Source: Ditylenchus dipsaci (taxonomy: Eukaryota; Nematoda; Chromadorea; Rhabditida; Anguinidae). From it: 64,000 nucleotides of DNA. Position 1 is the first letter of the stretch. Each line of letters opens with the position of its first letter. The DNA lies in NCBI GenBank assembly GCA_004194705.1, contig SADC01000924.1, forward strand, positions 124,001 to 188,000. The letters are read 5' to 3'. A program made the translations under genes and the position numbers. The notes beneath the pieces were generated by a model. That model made no database searches. It worked only from the letters and a program-made list of their open reading frames with translations, and was not told the origin of the DNA. This document shows positions 42,685 through 54,818 of the stretch, in pieces.

Positions 42685-44006
42685 TAGAGATAGAAATTTG
42701 CCTTTTTGCGATGTTGCGATGCGATGTTTTTCGATAAAAAATTTGCGATGCGATGTGCGATATTTGAAAAAAATCGGGTGCGATACATCGCAGCGATGTG
42801 CGATGTTTTTTCCACCTTGACCCGAATCTCCTTTATTATAACAACAACCAAACAAATAAGCATTTTAACACTCAAAATTCAACAGTGGGAGATTCTTGTT
42901 TATAAATATTGATTGCTTTCTCAGCACTCAGATTGGAGCTTCTGTAGTCATAGACGTCCTTTGCCAGCGAGAAAATCTTTTCACTAGGCGGACTTGTTAT
43001 CGGAGCAGAAAGTAAGCGAAGCGCAACCTTGGCCAGGACGGGATACGTCTTCTCTTTCACCTTAACTAAAAGCAAATACATTGGAAAAACTTCCTTTGAT
43101 ACCAACCTCTCAGAATTTTAAGAGATCCTCTTCCGGGTCGATGCACGCCAACTTGTTGTATGACTACATCTCAATAGTTGCATACTGGCTTGCTGCACAT
43201 GCGATCGCTCTATGTCCTTGTACAGGTTGTTGTGTTTTCCAAAAAAGGAGTTGGTTCGCTTCAGTGGAGTACAATGTACCTCTAAACCAGAAATCAGTTT
43301 ATAAATTCCCATACAATCATACCTGAATCACTGGCAAGCACTTCTACTTCTTTCACACATTTCTCTCAAATCCATGACGCCACACTTGAGTTGAGAAAGA
43401 CCTTGTGGTATATAATAAAATATTTGAAAAATCCGGATTATCCTGAAACTTTACCGGATGAAGCTTAGTACACGCTTTAGTACACGACCAGATATCTGAT
43501 GTGAAAGACAGAGCACTGTATGCATTGAGACAATTCATGACTATCTTCTTGACAGCGTCGTAAACTCTTGGCATGACCCAACCGCTGTAATAATGGTAAC
43601 CTGAAATTTTAATATTTATCGCATTATATAAGAACAACGAACTTATTTTTTAAATTCAGAGTTCAGTCGCTGACGTCTTTGTGAAAAGGAATCCGCTAGC
43701 TTTTTCTTCATCTTTCAGCTCGATTCACCAGATGAGGCTCATTCAAGAGCAAAAAAACATGAGAAACAGCAATATTACCAATAAAAAAGCAAGAAACATC
43801 AGCAAAACAAGGAAAAATGAATAAGAAAAAAATGTTGAGAATAAAACATTTTTTAAAAAACCAAGTGCGATATTTTCAAAATTTGCGATGCGATATGCGA
43901 TGTTTTTAAAATTTGCGTGCGATGTTGCGATGCGATGTTTTTCGCCAAAATTGGCTGCGTGCGATGCGATGTTGCGATGCGATACATCGCATCGCTTCTA
44001 TCTCTA
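42685..44006 (-). mobile_element. hAT transposon, 1.3 kb, exact 8-bp TSD
   Basis: Starts TAGAGATAGAA and ends TTCTATCTCTA, flanked by TTTTGTAC on both sides (42677-42684 and 44007-44014). Both ends have clustered copies of GCGATGCGATGT and GCGATGTGCGATG. The interior encodes remnants of a hAT transposase on the minus strand. The element is too short for a full gene, so it is a deletion derivative. Confidence 0.9.
42872..43637 (-). pseudogene. hAT transposase remnant
   Basis: Near 43550-43440 the minus strand reads VYDAVKKIVMNCLNAYSALS then FTSDIWSCTKA, the hAT S(F/L)TTDIWTS catalytic-start motif with the first Asp. Near 43030-42900 it reads YPVLAKVALRLLSAPITSPP SEKIFSLAKD, the C-terminal dimerisation domain of hAT transposases. 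The BED finger, the second Asp region and most of the core are missing or scrambled, so it is not functional. Confidence 0.75.
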
Positions 44007-44021
44007 TTTTGTACACCGTTC

Positions 44022-44203
44022 TCTATAGATTGAGTGGTCAAACAGCCTGATTCGAAATTAATTTTTGAGAAATTAACAACAAACTCACACTGAAAACCGT
44101 GTTTTTTTTACCTAATGGAGTTTTACCTATATTTGGTGTGATTTTCTCAAGATTATTTTTAATCAGGCTATTTGACTACTCAATCGATAGAGTAGCAGAT
44201 AAG
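44022..44203. repeat. Inverted-repeat element next to the hAT copy
   Basis: CTCTATAGATTGAGTGGTCA AACAGCCTGATT at the left is inverted as AATCAGGCTATTTGACTACT CAATCGATAGAG at the right. Middle sequence is unpaired. Confidence 0.55.
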
Positions 44204-44973
44204 TAGCAGTTTATGTCAAAAAGTAGCCGTAAAAGTCGCCCCCTTTAACATTTAGATTCTTAAAAAATATTTTGTGAAATGGGTTTTATAGTTCTTCAAC
44301 TGAGCTACAACATAGTGATCAGATGTTCTTAGAGCATGAAAATTCCAAAATTAACTTGTGACTATTTTCAGTGACAAAAAAAAATCCTTGTTAACCACTC
44401 TTAATGACCTTACAAATACTCAAAGTCAGATGCTGACTTCTGTAAAATAATACAAGTGAATTTTCTATACTATGTGAAAGAAAAAAGGGCTTTTTGAAAA
44501 AGAATACCAGCCTTTAAATATATAATCCTGAAAGTGATAAAAAAACGGGAGTTTTTAAAAATCCGTCTCGAATAAATTTTTTATTTCACACTAAAAAGCA
44601 AATTTTTTATGCAACTGCAAAAGTGGACGGAAGAAGTCTATTCAAAGCAAAATCAATAAAATCACTAAAAATGGGCACACCCTGTAAATTAATATTTTTT
44701 TTATAAAGTTTTTTTACATGAAAGATTTTAGAAGTTTTCTTTACATCCAAAGCTTATTAGAAATAAGCTTATTGAAATAGGATACATTGCTTGACAAAAT
44801 TTAAAAAATGGTTGTGCAAAAAAAATAAAGGCAATTCTGAAGCCTCTCTTTAGCCCACAAACCTACTCAAATATCAGTCTTTAGAAGGTAGCTTTTGAAG
44901 TAGTCAAAATGTTGTGAAAAAATATAACCAAATCATGCTTTTAAATCAATAAAAAAGTTTAGAATGACAGAAC

Positions 44974-45073
44974 TAGGGTTGTCATTTTTCGATATCCGGA
45001 ATTTCTCCGCATATCGGATACGAATCGGATATCCGAAAATATCGGAAATCGGATCGGGTATCTGATAACCCTA
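44974..45073. mobile_element. 100-bp hAT-type MITE with CGGATATCCG words
   Basis: TAGGGTTGTC and the inverted GATAACCCTA bound a core of CGGATATCCG, ATATCGGA and GATATCCGAAA words. Flanks GACAGAAC and GACAAAAA match in 5 of 8 bases. Confidence 0.6.
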
Positions 45074-45274
45074 GACAAAAATCAAGATACCTTCTTGCTA
45101 AAAAATTTCGATTTACAAACAAATTCTAGTCAAAAGCAACCAGATCAAAATTAAGGATCCTAAGTGAGCAATAAAAAGTTACACTTAAAAAATCTTGTAA
45201 AAAATAGTCACATGTAAAAAAAAAGTTACGAAGCAGAACTTTTTCAACTTTTTTAACTGCATCATTTTGCAAGT

Positions 45275-45358
45275 ACTGTATTCCCTCTAACTAAAGCACC
45301 GGTGCGTTTATTTTTCAACCTCGTTCCAGGAAGAGGTTCCTTAAAGGAAATGCGGTAG
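45275..45358. mobile_element. Degenerate pogo-like MITE
   Basis: CTGTATTCCCTCTAACTAAA at the left and TTAAAGGAAATGCGGTA at the right are diverged forms of the CCGTATT element ends. Length about 84 bp. Confidence 0.45.
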
Positions 45359-45359
45359 C

Positions 45360-46660
45360 TACTTTGTCTAAATAATCTCTTAATTTTTCATGATGAAGCT
45401 TGAATGGCAGAGTTCCCACGTAGCTGAACTACTGTAATCGATTTTTTTTTCGGAAATCGGGAAATGATGAGGCAAGAAGCTAGATTGATCAAAAATATTA
45501 CTGTTTTTTTGTTTCACCCTGCACACAGGAAATTTCGGCACCTACCCCCCCCCCCCATCTTCCCCTCCTCTTCCCCATCATAATCACACCCTTGTTTATA
45601 GGATTAAGACTAGTCTCAGAGTAAGCCAGCGTGGAAGTGGAACTAAAAAGGTATTCCACAATTTCAATATGGACTAAGACATGTTTTGGGACGTTGATAA
45701 CTAGGGGCAAAACGCGCCTATACAGGCATCTTTGCAACAGATAATACCTAATAATTTTGTTTGCCAACAATTAAATTTTGAAACCCAAAACTTTGTCTTA
45801 CGCACTTTTCCAAGATTTCGGACGTATACCTTTAAAAAACTGTTTTATTCAAGAAAATTCATGGAGGATGGTGGTGAATGTGGTCGAGCCGGCAAATTCG
45901 CAAAAAAATACCTTAATTAAGATTTTTGTTTAAAAAATGCAAATAAATGCACTCAATTATCTCTGAACACAAAAACAATTTTAAAAGCAACATCTTTTTT
46001 GGTCAAAAGTGCAAGTTGAGGTGTACAGATTTGTTCATGTCATTCAACGATCTGAAATTAATGCAAAAAACCAGAAGAAATAATGAGCTTTTGAATAAAA
46101 AAGACTGCCTTAACCCGCAGCAAAGCAAAAGTCGGTCTTAAAGCATCAACAAGCTAGTTTTGAAGTGAGGCTAAAGGAAATTGAGAATTTCCTATATTTG
46201 CTACACTCTCTCCTTGAAGCAATTGGTTTTGAAGAAAAAAAACAACAAATAAAAAATATTTTTGAAGCTAAACAATAATTGGTGTCATTTTTCTCTAGCT
46301 CATCAATGCTATATAGCTGCTGGTTAAGAAATGTCATTTGCCAAATTATATGAAGGGCTTTTTCATGCGTAAAAATTGTGTGGGCAAACACAACTTTTTG
46401 ATGGCTGTCGATGCTGTAATCTGATATTGCTGCAAATATGCTAGTAATTAAGGCAAGAAATATAAATCGATGTTTTTTGGTCTGAATACAATTTTAAGGA
46501 TCAAGAGGGAGTCACTAAATCAGGGCGTCATTTATTTGGAGAAGGGTAGAGTCAGTTGATTGACAAAAAAACAGTGAATCAGCGTTCGACAATATTCGAT
46601 TAATACACAGAAATTCAGAAAAAATGAGAATTAATGCGCTTTTTAGCCTTGGTCTCTATT
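45360..46660. other. No gene recognised
   Basis: AT-rich with a C13 run near 45547. Short frames at 45732-46141 show no domain. No element boundaries were found. Confidence 0.4.
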
Positions 46661-46669
46661 GGTTTTTCC

Positions 46670-46952
46670 TAGGGTTGTTGAAATAGCCGGCTATTTATTT
46701 TTCGGCTATTTAGCCGGCTATATAGCCGGCTAAATAGCCGAAAATAGCCGAAAATCGGCTATTTATAAAAAAATTAATGCTTAATTCCTTTCAAATTTTC
46801 TTATTTTTTTAAATTTTTTTTCTAGTTTCTTTTAAAAAGAGCTCATTATTTAAATAGCGGCCATTTACCGGCTATTTTGCCGGCTATTTTCGGCTATTCA
46901 GTGGCTAAATAGCCGGCTAAATAGCCGGCTATTTAGCCGTTGAACAACTCTA
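46670..46952. mobile_element. hAT-type MITE with TAGCCGGCTA words, exact 8-bp TSD
   Basis: TAGGGTTGTTGAA and inverted TTGAACAACTCTA ends, flanked by identical GTTTTTCC at 46662-46669 and 46953-46960. Ends are crowded with AATAGCCGGCTATT and CGGCTATTT palindromes, the centre is AT-rich. Confidence 0.88.
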
Positions 46953-47689
46953 GTTTTTCCTATGATTTTTAGACTCAAACATAAGTCTGAGATATTATTA
47001 ATCCTATCCAGGCTGGACCAAGGCAAAAAAAGGGGAGATCTTATATGCTGCAAAAAAATAAGCTAGCGGCACATAAATCTAACTTGGAAACAATTTTTGT
47101 AATAATGACAAGACACAAGACTCAAAATAAAAAAAACATTTTCGGGATTCCAAAATTTGATTTTCTTTTTAATTTTTAATTAATTAAAAATAATTAATTA
47201 ATACTTAATTATGAATAATGCGAACGGTCAATCTGCGTTGGTACAAATAGCCTGAAAAGAAAATAGCCAAAACTTTTTTTTTGATCTTTCAAGCAATTAA
47301 TTTAATTTAGAAATACTGCCGAAAAGAAGGTCTTGAGTAAGAAAATATTTAAGGGCAGCATAGACGAAGGCAATTTTGCACTTCTGCTTAAAAATGGAAA
47401 TAAGCGTGAGGGCAGCAAGCAAACAGCTTAAAATAATTTCTTCGTCCCACCGAATTTTCCTCCGCGTTGGAAAATACTTCTTTTAGCTATTGTTCTGGAA
47501 TTGGCAGGCTTTTTTATAAAAGCTTGTTGTCCATTTAAATGTTAGACCGAACTTGAAAATGAAAGGTAGGAAAATTTGATGAAAAATATGCCGATGGATT
47601 AAATTGGTTGGCAAGGCAAAGGATGTGAATATAAAAAAATAATACAAATAGCCGATATTTTATTTTTGAAAATCCACGTTTTTACAAAG

Positions 47690-48240
47690 TTTTTTTGTTC
47701 AAATATATATTCGCTTCCAATATTCGCGTTATGATTTGCACGTTTTTGGCCAAAAATTATTTTCATTTTTGCATGATTTTGCGGTTTTTCAAATTTCTTT
47801 TTCTCTTTTTCAGACAGCTTTTGAATATGACAAGTTTTGCCGATTATTCCATCAGGTTAAATTATTGTCTGCAGTTCAGTCCTAAAATTAGTAGTTCAGG
47901 TCTCTAGTAGTTCAGGTCCTGGTTTATAGATAGCCTCTGGAAAGGTAAGGTCTAAGCCTCAGGGGAATCACTCGTATTTTTGATTTTACACGCCAAAATT
48001 TTTTTATCGGAAGCTTAGTCTTTATGCATTTACAAAATTTTGAAATAGCATCAAGAAAAACAGTTGTGAACGTTTGAAATCAGTGGAATTTCTTGGGACA
48101 CCCTGTATTTTGCCTGATTACTCATGGACTTGACAGATCGGCAAATCCCAAAATTTTGATCGGGATCCCGAAGGTTTTTTAGCCCTAATCCCGAAATCGC
48201 TCCCGAGGCGATTTCGGGCCAAATGCACAACTTTTTGTTC
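47690..48240 (+). repeat. Repeat family C, copy without clear termini
   Basis: Shares with 53800-54520 the blocks CATGATTTTGCGGTTTTT, GCCGATTATTCCATCAGGTT, AGCCTCTGGAAAGGTAAGGT, ATAGCATCAAGAAAAACAGT and GGGACACCCTGTATTTTGCC, then ATCCCGA words. It is a second, more truncated member of the hAT-type element at 53654-54542. Confidence 0.6.
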
Positions 48241-48654
48241 AAAAAATATTTGTCGTCTCGAGCGGAATTCCAAAATTTGACAGTTAGGTTAGAGATTAAG
48301 TAGAAAGTTAGTGTTTTAATTTAGAAATTATAAGTTTTGAAAGCAAAAACAACACGCTGAACACGAATATGGTGTCAGAAATCATGGTTTTCATAATGCC
48401 TGACGTCAAAATGATGATTTCCTATTTGATCTACCTGAAACTGCAATGAAAAATGAACAAAGTATCAAGACAAAAAAATTAAACCGCGAATATTGCCAAA
48501 AATTGACGTTTTCAAAAGCGGGTATTTTTACTATTCTTGGTTTTTAGTCATCAAATAGAATTATTTTATGTAGCATGGTATATACTAATCGAAAGCTCGT
48601 AATGTGGCAACAGTTTAAAAGGCATAATCTGTAATTTTGAAGGTTTTCGTGGCA

Positions 48655-49165
48655 CCGTGTTTTTCTCGTCTTTTCCTCAATATCGAATGCAGCTCGGAGT
48701 ATCTGGGCCTCTGAAGTTGGGAAGTCAGGCGAATTTCGACCAGAATCCACTGGGGGAACCGAGGCAAATTTTTTCAAAAAATTTCACTATCACAACTTGA
48801 AAATCTGACACCGGATTCGTGTTCCGCATGGTCAGTTTGCATGTGAAACGGCTGTAGAAATTTAAAAACTCAGTGTCAAATTTTAAATTCCTCTCAAGGC
48901 AAAATGGTGCTCTTTTCGCTAAATCAAATGGTTTCCGTCTTGAGAGGAATTTAAAATTTGACACTGAGTTTTTAAATTTTTAGAGCAGTTTCACATGCTG
49001 AACACGAACCATGCTGAACACGAAACCGGTATCAGATCCTCAAGTTTCGACAGTGAAATTTTTTTAAAAAAATTTGCCTTGGTCCCCCAGTGGACTCTGG
49101 TCAAAATTCACCTGACTTCCCAACTACAGAGGCCCAGATACCCCGAGCTACATTCGATACTGCGC
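48655..49165. repeat. Nested palindromic element
   Basis: Outer arms: GAGTATCTGGGCCTCTGAAG, GACCAGAATCCACTGGGGG at the left are inverted near 49075-49150. An inner palindrome has AAACTCAGTGTCAAATTTTA on both sides of a 60-bp centre (48870-48980). Confidence 0.65.
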
Positions 49166-49924
49166 ACCCTTTTGATGCTATCAGGTGGAGTTTTTCTTGT
49201 AGATTCGAAAAATGCAATCTATTTTTTCTTACCTCGGTGGCGTCACGGGTAAAATCGTATTTTTTGAGAAAAAAAACATGAATACAAATTAGTGTTTTCT
49301 CTTTCAATTGACCAAAAGTCCAAAAATTTTTCTACTGTTTTGGTGAGTTTTTACAGCGATCTTGTATAGCTGCTCAAGCTGAGTAAAATGAGCCCAAACA
49401 CGCGAATGAGCATATACAAAACAGACCACTCCTGTCCATTTTAAGAAAAAAGGTCATTGTTGCTGGTTGAAAAAAAAACTACTTTAATATAAAAAGCCAT
49501 AACTTAAAACTTTCAGTATAAATCGGTGTTGGTATCTGAGACATATTGCTCGGCATTAAATTTGGAGTCGTTTGTATGTAACATGCACGGTAGAAAAAAA
49601 GTCGAAAAAAACACGGTGCCAAATTTATATAAAAAACCTTCAAAATTACAGATTAGGTCTCTTAAGTCATTACTCATAACATGTTATAGTGTCGAAACAA
49701 AAGTTATGATTAAAGAACACAATGTGACCTTCTCCCGGAATCGCGTTTGAATTACTCCAAAGGCAGTGAAACATGCTTAGAACGATAGAAACATGTTTTA
49801 GGATTGGGAAAGCATCTTTTAGAGAAAACAAATTTTTGACCCACAGGGAGGCATCATGGTTTTTTGTTCAAAAATTCATAATTTTAATTGGCGTCTTTGG
49901 AATTTTAAAGGAAATAAGGGCTGC

Positions 49925-50330
49925 TTTTTCATGCATCCAGAGTCACTTTCGAGTGATTTGTGTCTAAGGTATGTGGGTGTGCGCATCCTAACTTCTAGTC
50001 CCAAGCTCCCGAAGGGGGTGCAGGTAAATGCATGCATACCAGAGTTTATACATGCGGTAGGTCCCAGTATTCAAAAATATGTTTAAAATCTTTTTTCTTG
50101 CCTTTTTTAGATATGCGCGCACTCACTTACCGTAGACATGACTCCGAGAAGCACTCTTGATCATAAAATGCATATAGAGTCTCTTTTTGCCACGGCCCAG
50201 TTGAAAACATGGTAAGGCATCCAAAAAATACAGGTATGAACCCTTTTTTTTGATTTCACCACGAAAGAGGCCTTTTTATTCCCTTCCCCTCCCTATACAA
50301 CCCTTATTCCCTTTAAAAATTCAAAAGGCA
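49925..50330 (+). repeat. Repeat family B, partial copy
   Basis: GCATCCAGAGTCACTTTCGA, TCTAAGGTATGTGGGTGTGC, a reduced core, GCATACCAGAGTTTA and CCTTCCCCTCCCTATAC appear in family order. Confidence 0.55.
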
Positions 50331-50390
50331 CCAATTCAAATCATGAACTTTTGACCGAAAAACCATGATACCTCGCCTGTGGGCAGGGAT

Positions 50391-50500
50391 GAGCATTTGC
50401 CTTTCTGTGAAAAAAATGGCAAAAAATTTGCCCTTTTTGCCCTAAAAGCCAACTTTTTGCCTTTCAGGCAAATTGCCCTTCTAGGGTTTTTTTTAATTTT
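50391..50500 (+). repeat. hAT-like left end with TTTGCC words
   Basis: CAGGGATGAGCATTTGCC starts a run of TTTGCCCTTTTTGCCC and GGCAAATTGCCC words. This looks like the left terminus of another hAT-type MITE. The right terminus was not identified. Confidence 0.4.
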
Positions 50501-50851
50501 AAATTCTACGGTGTGTTTTGAGTTTTAAGTGCAGTTTTTGAAGCAAAGCGACGATTGTGAACACAAACTGTTTAAAATACAGGATTATCACATCCACTTT
50601 AATTTCTAAAATTTTGCACTCAAAACCCTGTAAGTATTTAACTGAAATTTGGCTATTCAGAATTTGTTACATTCCGCACCGTTTTTCATCTACTTCGTCA
50701 ATAATTGAAGTGAAAATGACCCGCATCATTGCGTTCATCATAAAATTCTGCACCAGAAGAAACACAAATCACAACCGACCGTTTTCGTGTTGAAGTTAAC
50801 ATCGCATTTAATAGCTGACAATCTTGGCTGCCAATTGACAGGTCAGCTATT

Positions 50852-51088
50852 AAAGTGGCATGCCCACGCTAATAAGAGGTGGAGCCCGGGAATTCAAAAA
50901 ATTTCCTATTCAATTAACTTCTGTACGGATTTTTTAACTTGGTTTCTAACAAAACTACACCTAAAATTAAATTCTAGGCCTTGTTTTGTTAGAAACCAAG
51001 TTAAAAAATATGTACAGAAGTTCAATGATTAGGAAAAAAATTTAATTGGCGGGCACCACCTCTTATTAGCGTGGGCATGCCACTTTAA
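50852..51088. repeat. Palindromic element
   Basis: AAAGTGGCATGCCCACGCTA and ATAAGAGGTGG at the left are inverted at the right end. Inner arms share TTAACTTGGTTTCTAACAAAA. It may be a MITE but lacks a clear flanking duplication. Confidence 0.65.
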
Positions 51089-51327
51089 AGAAGATAGTCT
51101 CGACACGAAAGGATTATCCCAAGTTTTGTGTTTTTAATTGTGTTTTTAAAAATTTGTTCGACATGGCAACAACAAGTTGTCGACAAAATATGGCTCTAAA
51201 GCCAAATTTCATAAGCACAAATCTTGGATTAATCTTTTGGTGAGCTTTCACCCCTCTTTTTATAACTTGTCACGAAAATTTATAGAAATAAACTTCATTG
51301 AGAAAAGGTCAGAACTTCTGTGATAAT

Positions 51328-52455
51328 TTAAAACACACATTCTCTAATTTTGGACCACTCAATAAAACTTTTGTTCAATTTTCTCACGACTTTTTTCTTT
51401 CACGCTTATTTTGAAGAACAGCTCATTTTGAGTAAGTTTAATTTTCGCAGACCTGCGACAACATGATTGGATCTCGAGATATGACCGATTTAAATTCGGA
51501 CCATGTCGAATGTCTGAAATTTGGTTATTTTCGTTCTTGAGCATGCAGTTTTTGATTGTTATCACAGGACCCGCCCACATGACATACTATTCGACGCAGA
51601 ATTGAGCTGACTTTCTGATAGTGTTTTTTAAATTCTGCACAAGATGAATGAAAAAAAATCGGAAAAGGCCATGTCATTGAAAAGTTTTCTTTATAACGCA
51701 AAAGTTTGCTACCATTTCTTCAATAATGCTTTGACATCTTTTTTTTGCATATCTCCCGTACTTTTTACATACTATTTGATGCAGAATTTGATCAGCTCTT
51801 TCATGGTACTATAAGTTTTTGATTGTGTGTTCTCTTTTATAAATAAATTGGTGATTGTTTCTCTGATGAATACAAATGCGTTTTTCAAAACAAAAATTTT
51901 GAGATGAAACGCCATTTTCTCAGAAATGATGGAACTTTTTGGTTACGGTTCCAGAAAGTGCAGTGGATTCTGCACATGATAGATAAAAGGAGTTGCAAAA
52001 AAAGCTTGCATTGATATTTTTCTGCGAGGCAAAAATGTGTAACACTATTAAGTAACCCATTATGAGTCCACTCAGTTTTTTGCCTCACAGAAAAAATTTC
52101 AATTCAAGCTTTTTTTGCAACTTTTTCGATCTATCATTTGCAGAATTCACTGTGCTTTCTAAAACCCTAACCAGAAAGTCAGCTCAATTCTGCGTCGAAT
52201 AGTATGTCATGTGGGCGGGTCCTGTGATAACAATCAAAAACTGCATGCTCAAGAACGAAAATAACCGAATTTCAGACATTCGACATGGTCCGAATTTAAA
52301 ATCGGTCATATCTCGAGATCCAATCATGAATTCGCAGGTCTGCGAAAATTAAACTTACTCAAAATGAGCTGTTCTTCAAAATAAGCGTGAAAGAAAAAAG
52401 TCGTGAGAAAATTGAGGTAACAAATGTGGTCTATAATTAAAGAATATATGTTTTA
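51328..52455. repeat. 1.1 kb palindromic element
   Basis: Arms of about 300 bp pair almost completely: TCACGACTTTTTTCTTTCAC, CATTTTGAGTAAGTTTAATT, ATCTCGAGATATGACCGAT and CTATTCGACGCAGAATTGAG occur inverted in the same order. Inner blocks (AAGCTTGCA and TTTTGCCTC words) pair less well. There is no coding capacity. Confidence 0.7.
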
Positions 52456-53532
52456 ATAAAAATAAATAAATAAATCGTTGATAAAACATTGAAATTGACA
52501 AAACTTATAATAAAACCTAACAAAAAACATTTAAAAACATATGTAAGCAAAAAACACTCCAAGAAGAGGCAGAAAATCAAACTAATTTGCAACAAGTGTT
52601 TATGCAAATCTTCGTGTTTTGACATCACCTCTTGTTATTTGCCGGTCGTAAAAACTTGTATTGATTTTTAAAATTTCTAAAAACATAGCATTCACGTGAA
52701 CAAAGCTGGCTCAGCTCAGACAAAATTAGTAACCAATTTGCGGACTGCTTTTTTAAGAAGTTCCGCTTGGTTTATATTTTCATTTACTCATCTTATTTCC
52801 ATCTCATTTAGCTTTGGAAAAGCTTTTACTGGAAAGCACTCCAACGAGGTGGAATACCAAGGACTTGACTAATTCGGCATTGGTACTTTTAGCAAAGAAA
52901 AATAGGCATTAAATGAGTGACCTTTTTCTTTTTACGTTTAGATTATTATTGCTTTGTTTGAAAAAAACATCACAGGAAACAAATAAAGCAGAAAAATAAG
53001 AAAACAAATATCGATTCAGACTTCTTGTTAGTTTTGAATAGGGTTTAGTGGTGAAAATATTCTCGAAAATCACCAAATCAAAAATCAGTGATTACATTTT
53101 GGCTTCTTGTAACAACCTTTTCAAACATATTTTGTCTAATTTTTGGTAGGGCAAATCACTGCTTCTGACACCGGATTAGTGCTCATCATTGTTGATTTGC
53201 TAAAAAAACAACTCTCAACACCCCCTGGGAACCTATCAGAGTCAATGTCCTAGAGCATTTTTTGATAGTGTGCAAAATTAAACTTTTTGGTTTTTTACAC
53301 GAGGGTCCATAGACCGCGTTTTTGCCCAAAAATTACTATAGAGTATTAATTCTCTAAGCCAAAAAAGGAAAAGCGCAAGTAAAAAACACGAGTAACTTTT
53401 TTGAGCAGAAAGGTGAATCACGTTTTGCCAAATGGTCTGAGACATTGATCCTACCGGAATATTTCCCGTTCCCGTGTAAAAAGACTGAAAAATCAAATAG
53501 GAAGAACACATGGCTAATACAATATAGAGATA
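52456..53532. other. No gene recognised
   Basis: AT-rich single-copy-looking sequence. Nothing supported. Confidence 0.4.
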
Positions 53533-54818
53533 CAGTCCAGTCTCTGCATGACGATCACCATACACAACGATCACTCTCTTTATAACGATCACCCCTGATC
53601 AATTTGTTTGCTTAAATTGAAATTAAGCCAAACTAATTCTATATAACGATCACTAGAGGTGTGCACGGGATCGGGATCCCGATTCCGGAAGGTGCTGAAT
53701 TTCGAACCCGAATCCCTACCGATCGATTTTAAAAATCTCGATCCCGAAAATTGCCAAATCCCGATGAGAATTTTCAAAAGCATTTTTGTCAAAAATATTT
53801 TCATTTTTGCATGATTTTGCGGTTTTTTAAATTTATTTTTCTCTTTTTTTGGACAGATTTTGAATCTGACAGGTCCTGCCGATTATTCCATCAGGTTTAA
53901 TTATTTTTCTCTCTGTATTACAGCAATTTATGCGAAAAGGACGTCTCAAAAAATTCCACCGATTTTAGACGTTTATAACTGTTGGCCCTATGTTTTACGT
54001 TTTACGTTCTAAAATAGACGTTTATAACTTTTTGTCGTGAAGTGAATTCAATATTTTCTAAACGAAGCTTGCGGTGATAATTTTCTAGCAAATGTTTCTG
54101 TGAATATTCTTCTATAAAATAAAAAAAACACTATTTTTGCTTGATTCCCTTTAGTAGTTCAGGTCCTGATTTATAGACAGCCTCTGGAAAGGTAAGGTCT
54201 AAGCCTCAGGGGAATCACTCGTATTTTTGATTTTACACGCTAAAATTTTTTAACGGAAGCTTAGTCTTTATGCATTTACAAAATTTTGAAATAGCATCAA
54301 GAAAAACAGTTGTGAACGTTTGAAATCAGTGGAATTTCTTGGGACACCCTGTATTTTGCCTGATTACTTATGGACTTGACAGATCGGCAAATCCCAATCA
54401 AATCCCAAATCCCGGCAAATCCCAATTTTCGTCGTGATCCCGACGGGATCCCGAATTTTTTTTACGTAATCCCGATCTTCATCCCGAATGTTTTTTCAGC
54501 CCCAATCCCAAAATCCCTCCCGAGCGCGAATGCCCACCACTAAGGATCACTGCATGTAACGATCACTTGGAGTGAATCCCGCCAGAATAAATAACATTTC
54601 AACATAAAATTTTAGTTATCATTACACAAAAAATATTTTTTGATTAGTTGTTGACACCATCTACTGACGGGAAACTCTCTCCAAAGACTCTTTCTGAATT
54701 TCTGTATATCTACCATTTATCGATTTTTATGGAGAAAAAGTCTCTATGAAACGATCCTCTCTCTATAACGATCACCTAGGGTCGGTACCGAAGGTGATCG
54801 TTATAAAGAGACTCGACT
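53533..54818. mobile_element. pogo/Tigger-like element with ATAACGATCAC words, split by hAT insertion
   Basis: CAGTCCAGTCTCT at the left, flanked by TA, and AAAGAGACTCGACT at the right, flanked by TA. The words ATAACGATCAC and GTAACGATCAC recur at least eight times over both halves. A hAT-type element at 53654-54542 is inserted into one of these words. Without it the element is about 390 bp. Confidence 0.75.
53654..54542. mobile_element. hAT-type element with GGGATCCCGA words (family C)
   Basis: TAGAGGTGTGCACGGG and the inverted-like GCGAATGCCCACCACTA are flanked by ACGATCAC (53646-53653) and AGGATCAC (54543-54550), a 7-of-8 target duplication. Both ends are filled with GGGATCCCGA, ATCCCGAAT and CCCGACGGGATCCCG words. 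The core repeats the sequence at 47690-48240, including a mariner-like end (GACACCCTGTA). Confidence 0.75.

Noticed and set aside
51328..52455. Retroviral or LTR element from the long repeats
   Set aside because: Repeats are inverted, not direct, and no reverse transcriptase, protease or primer site was seen.
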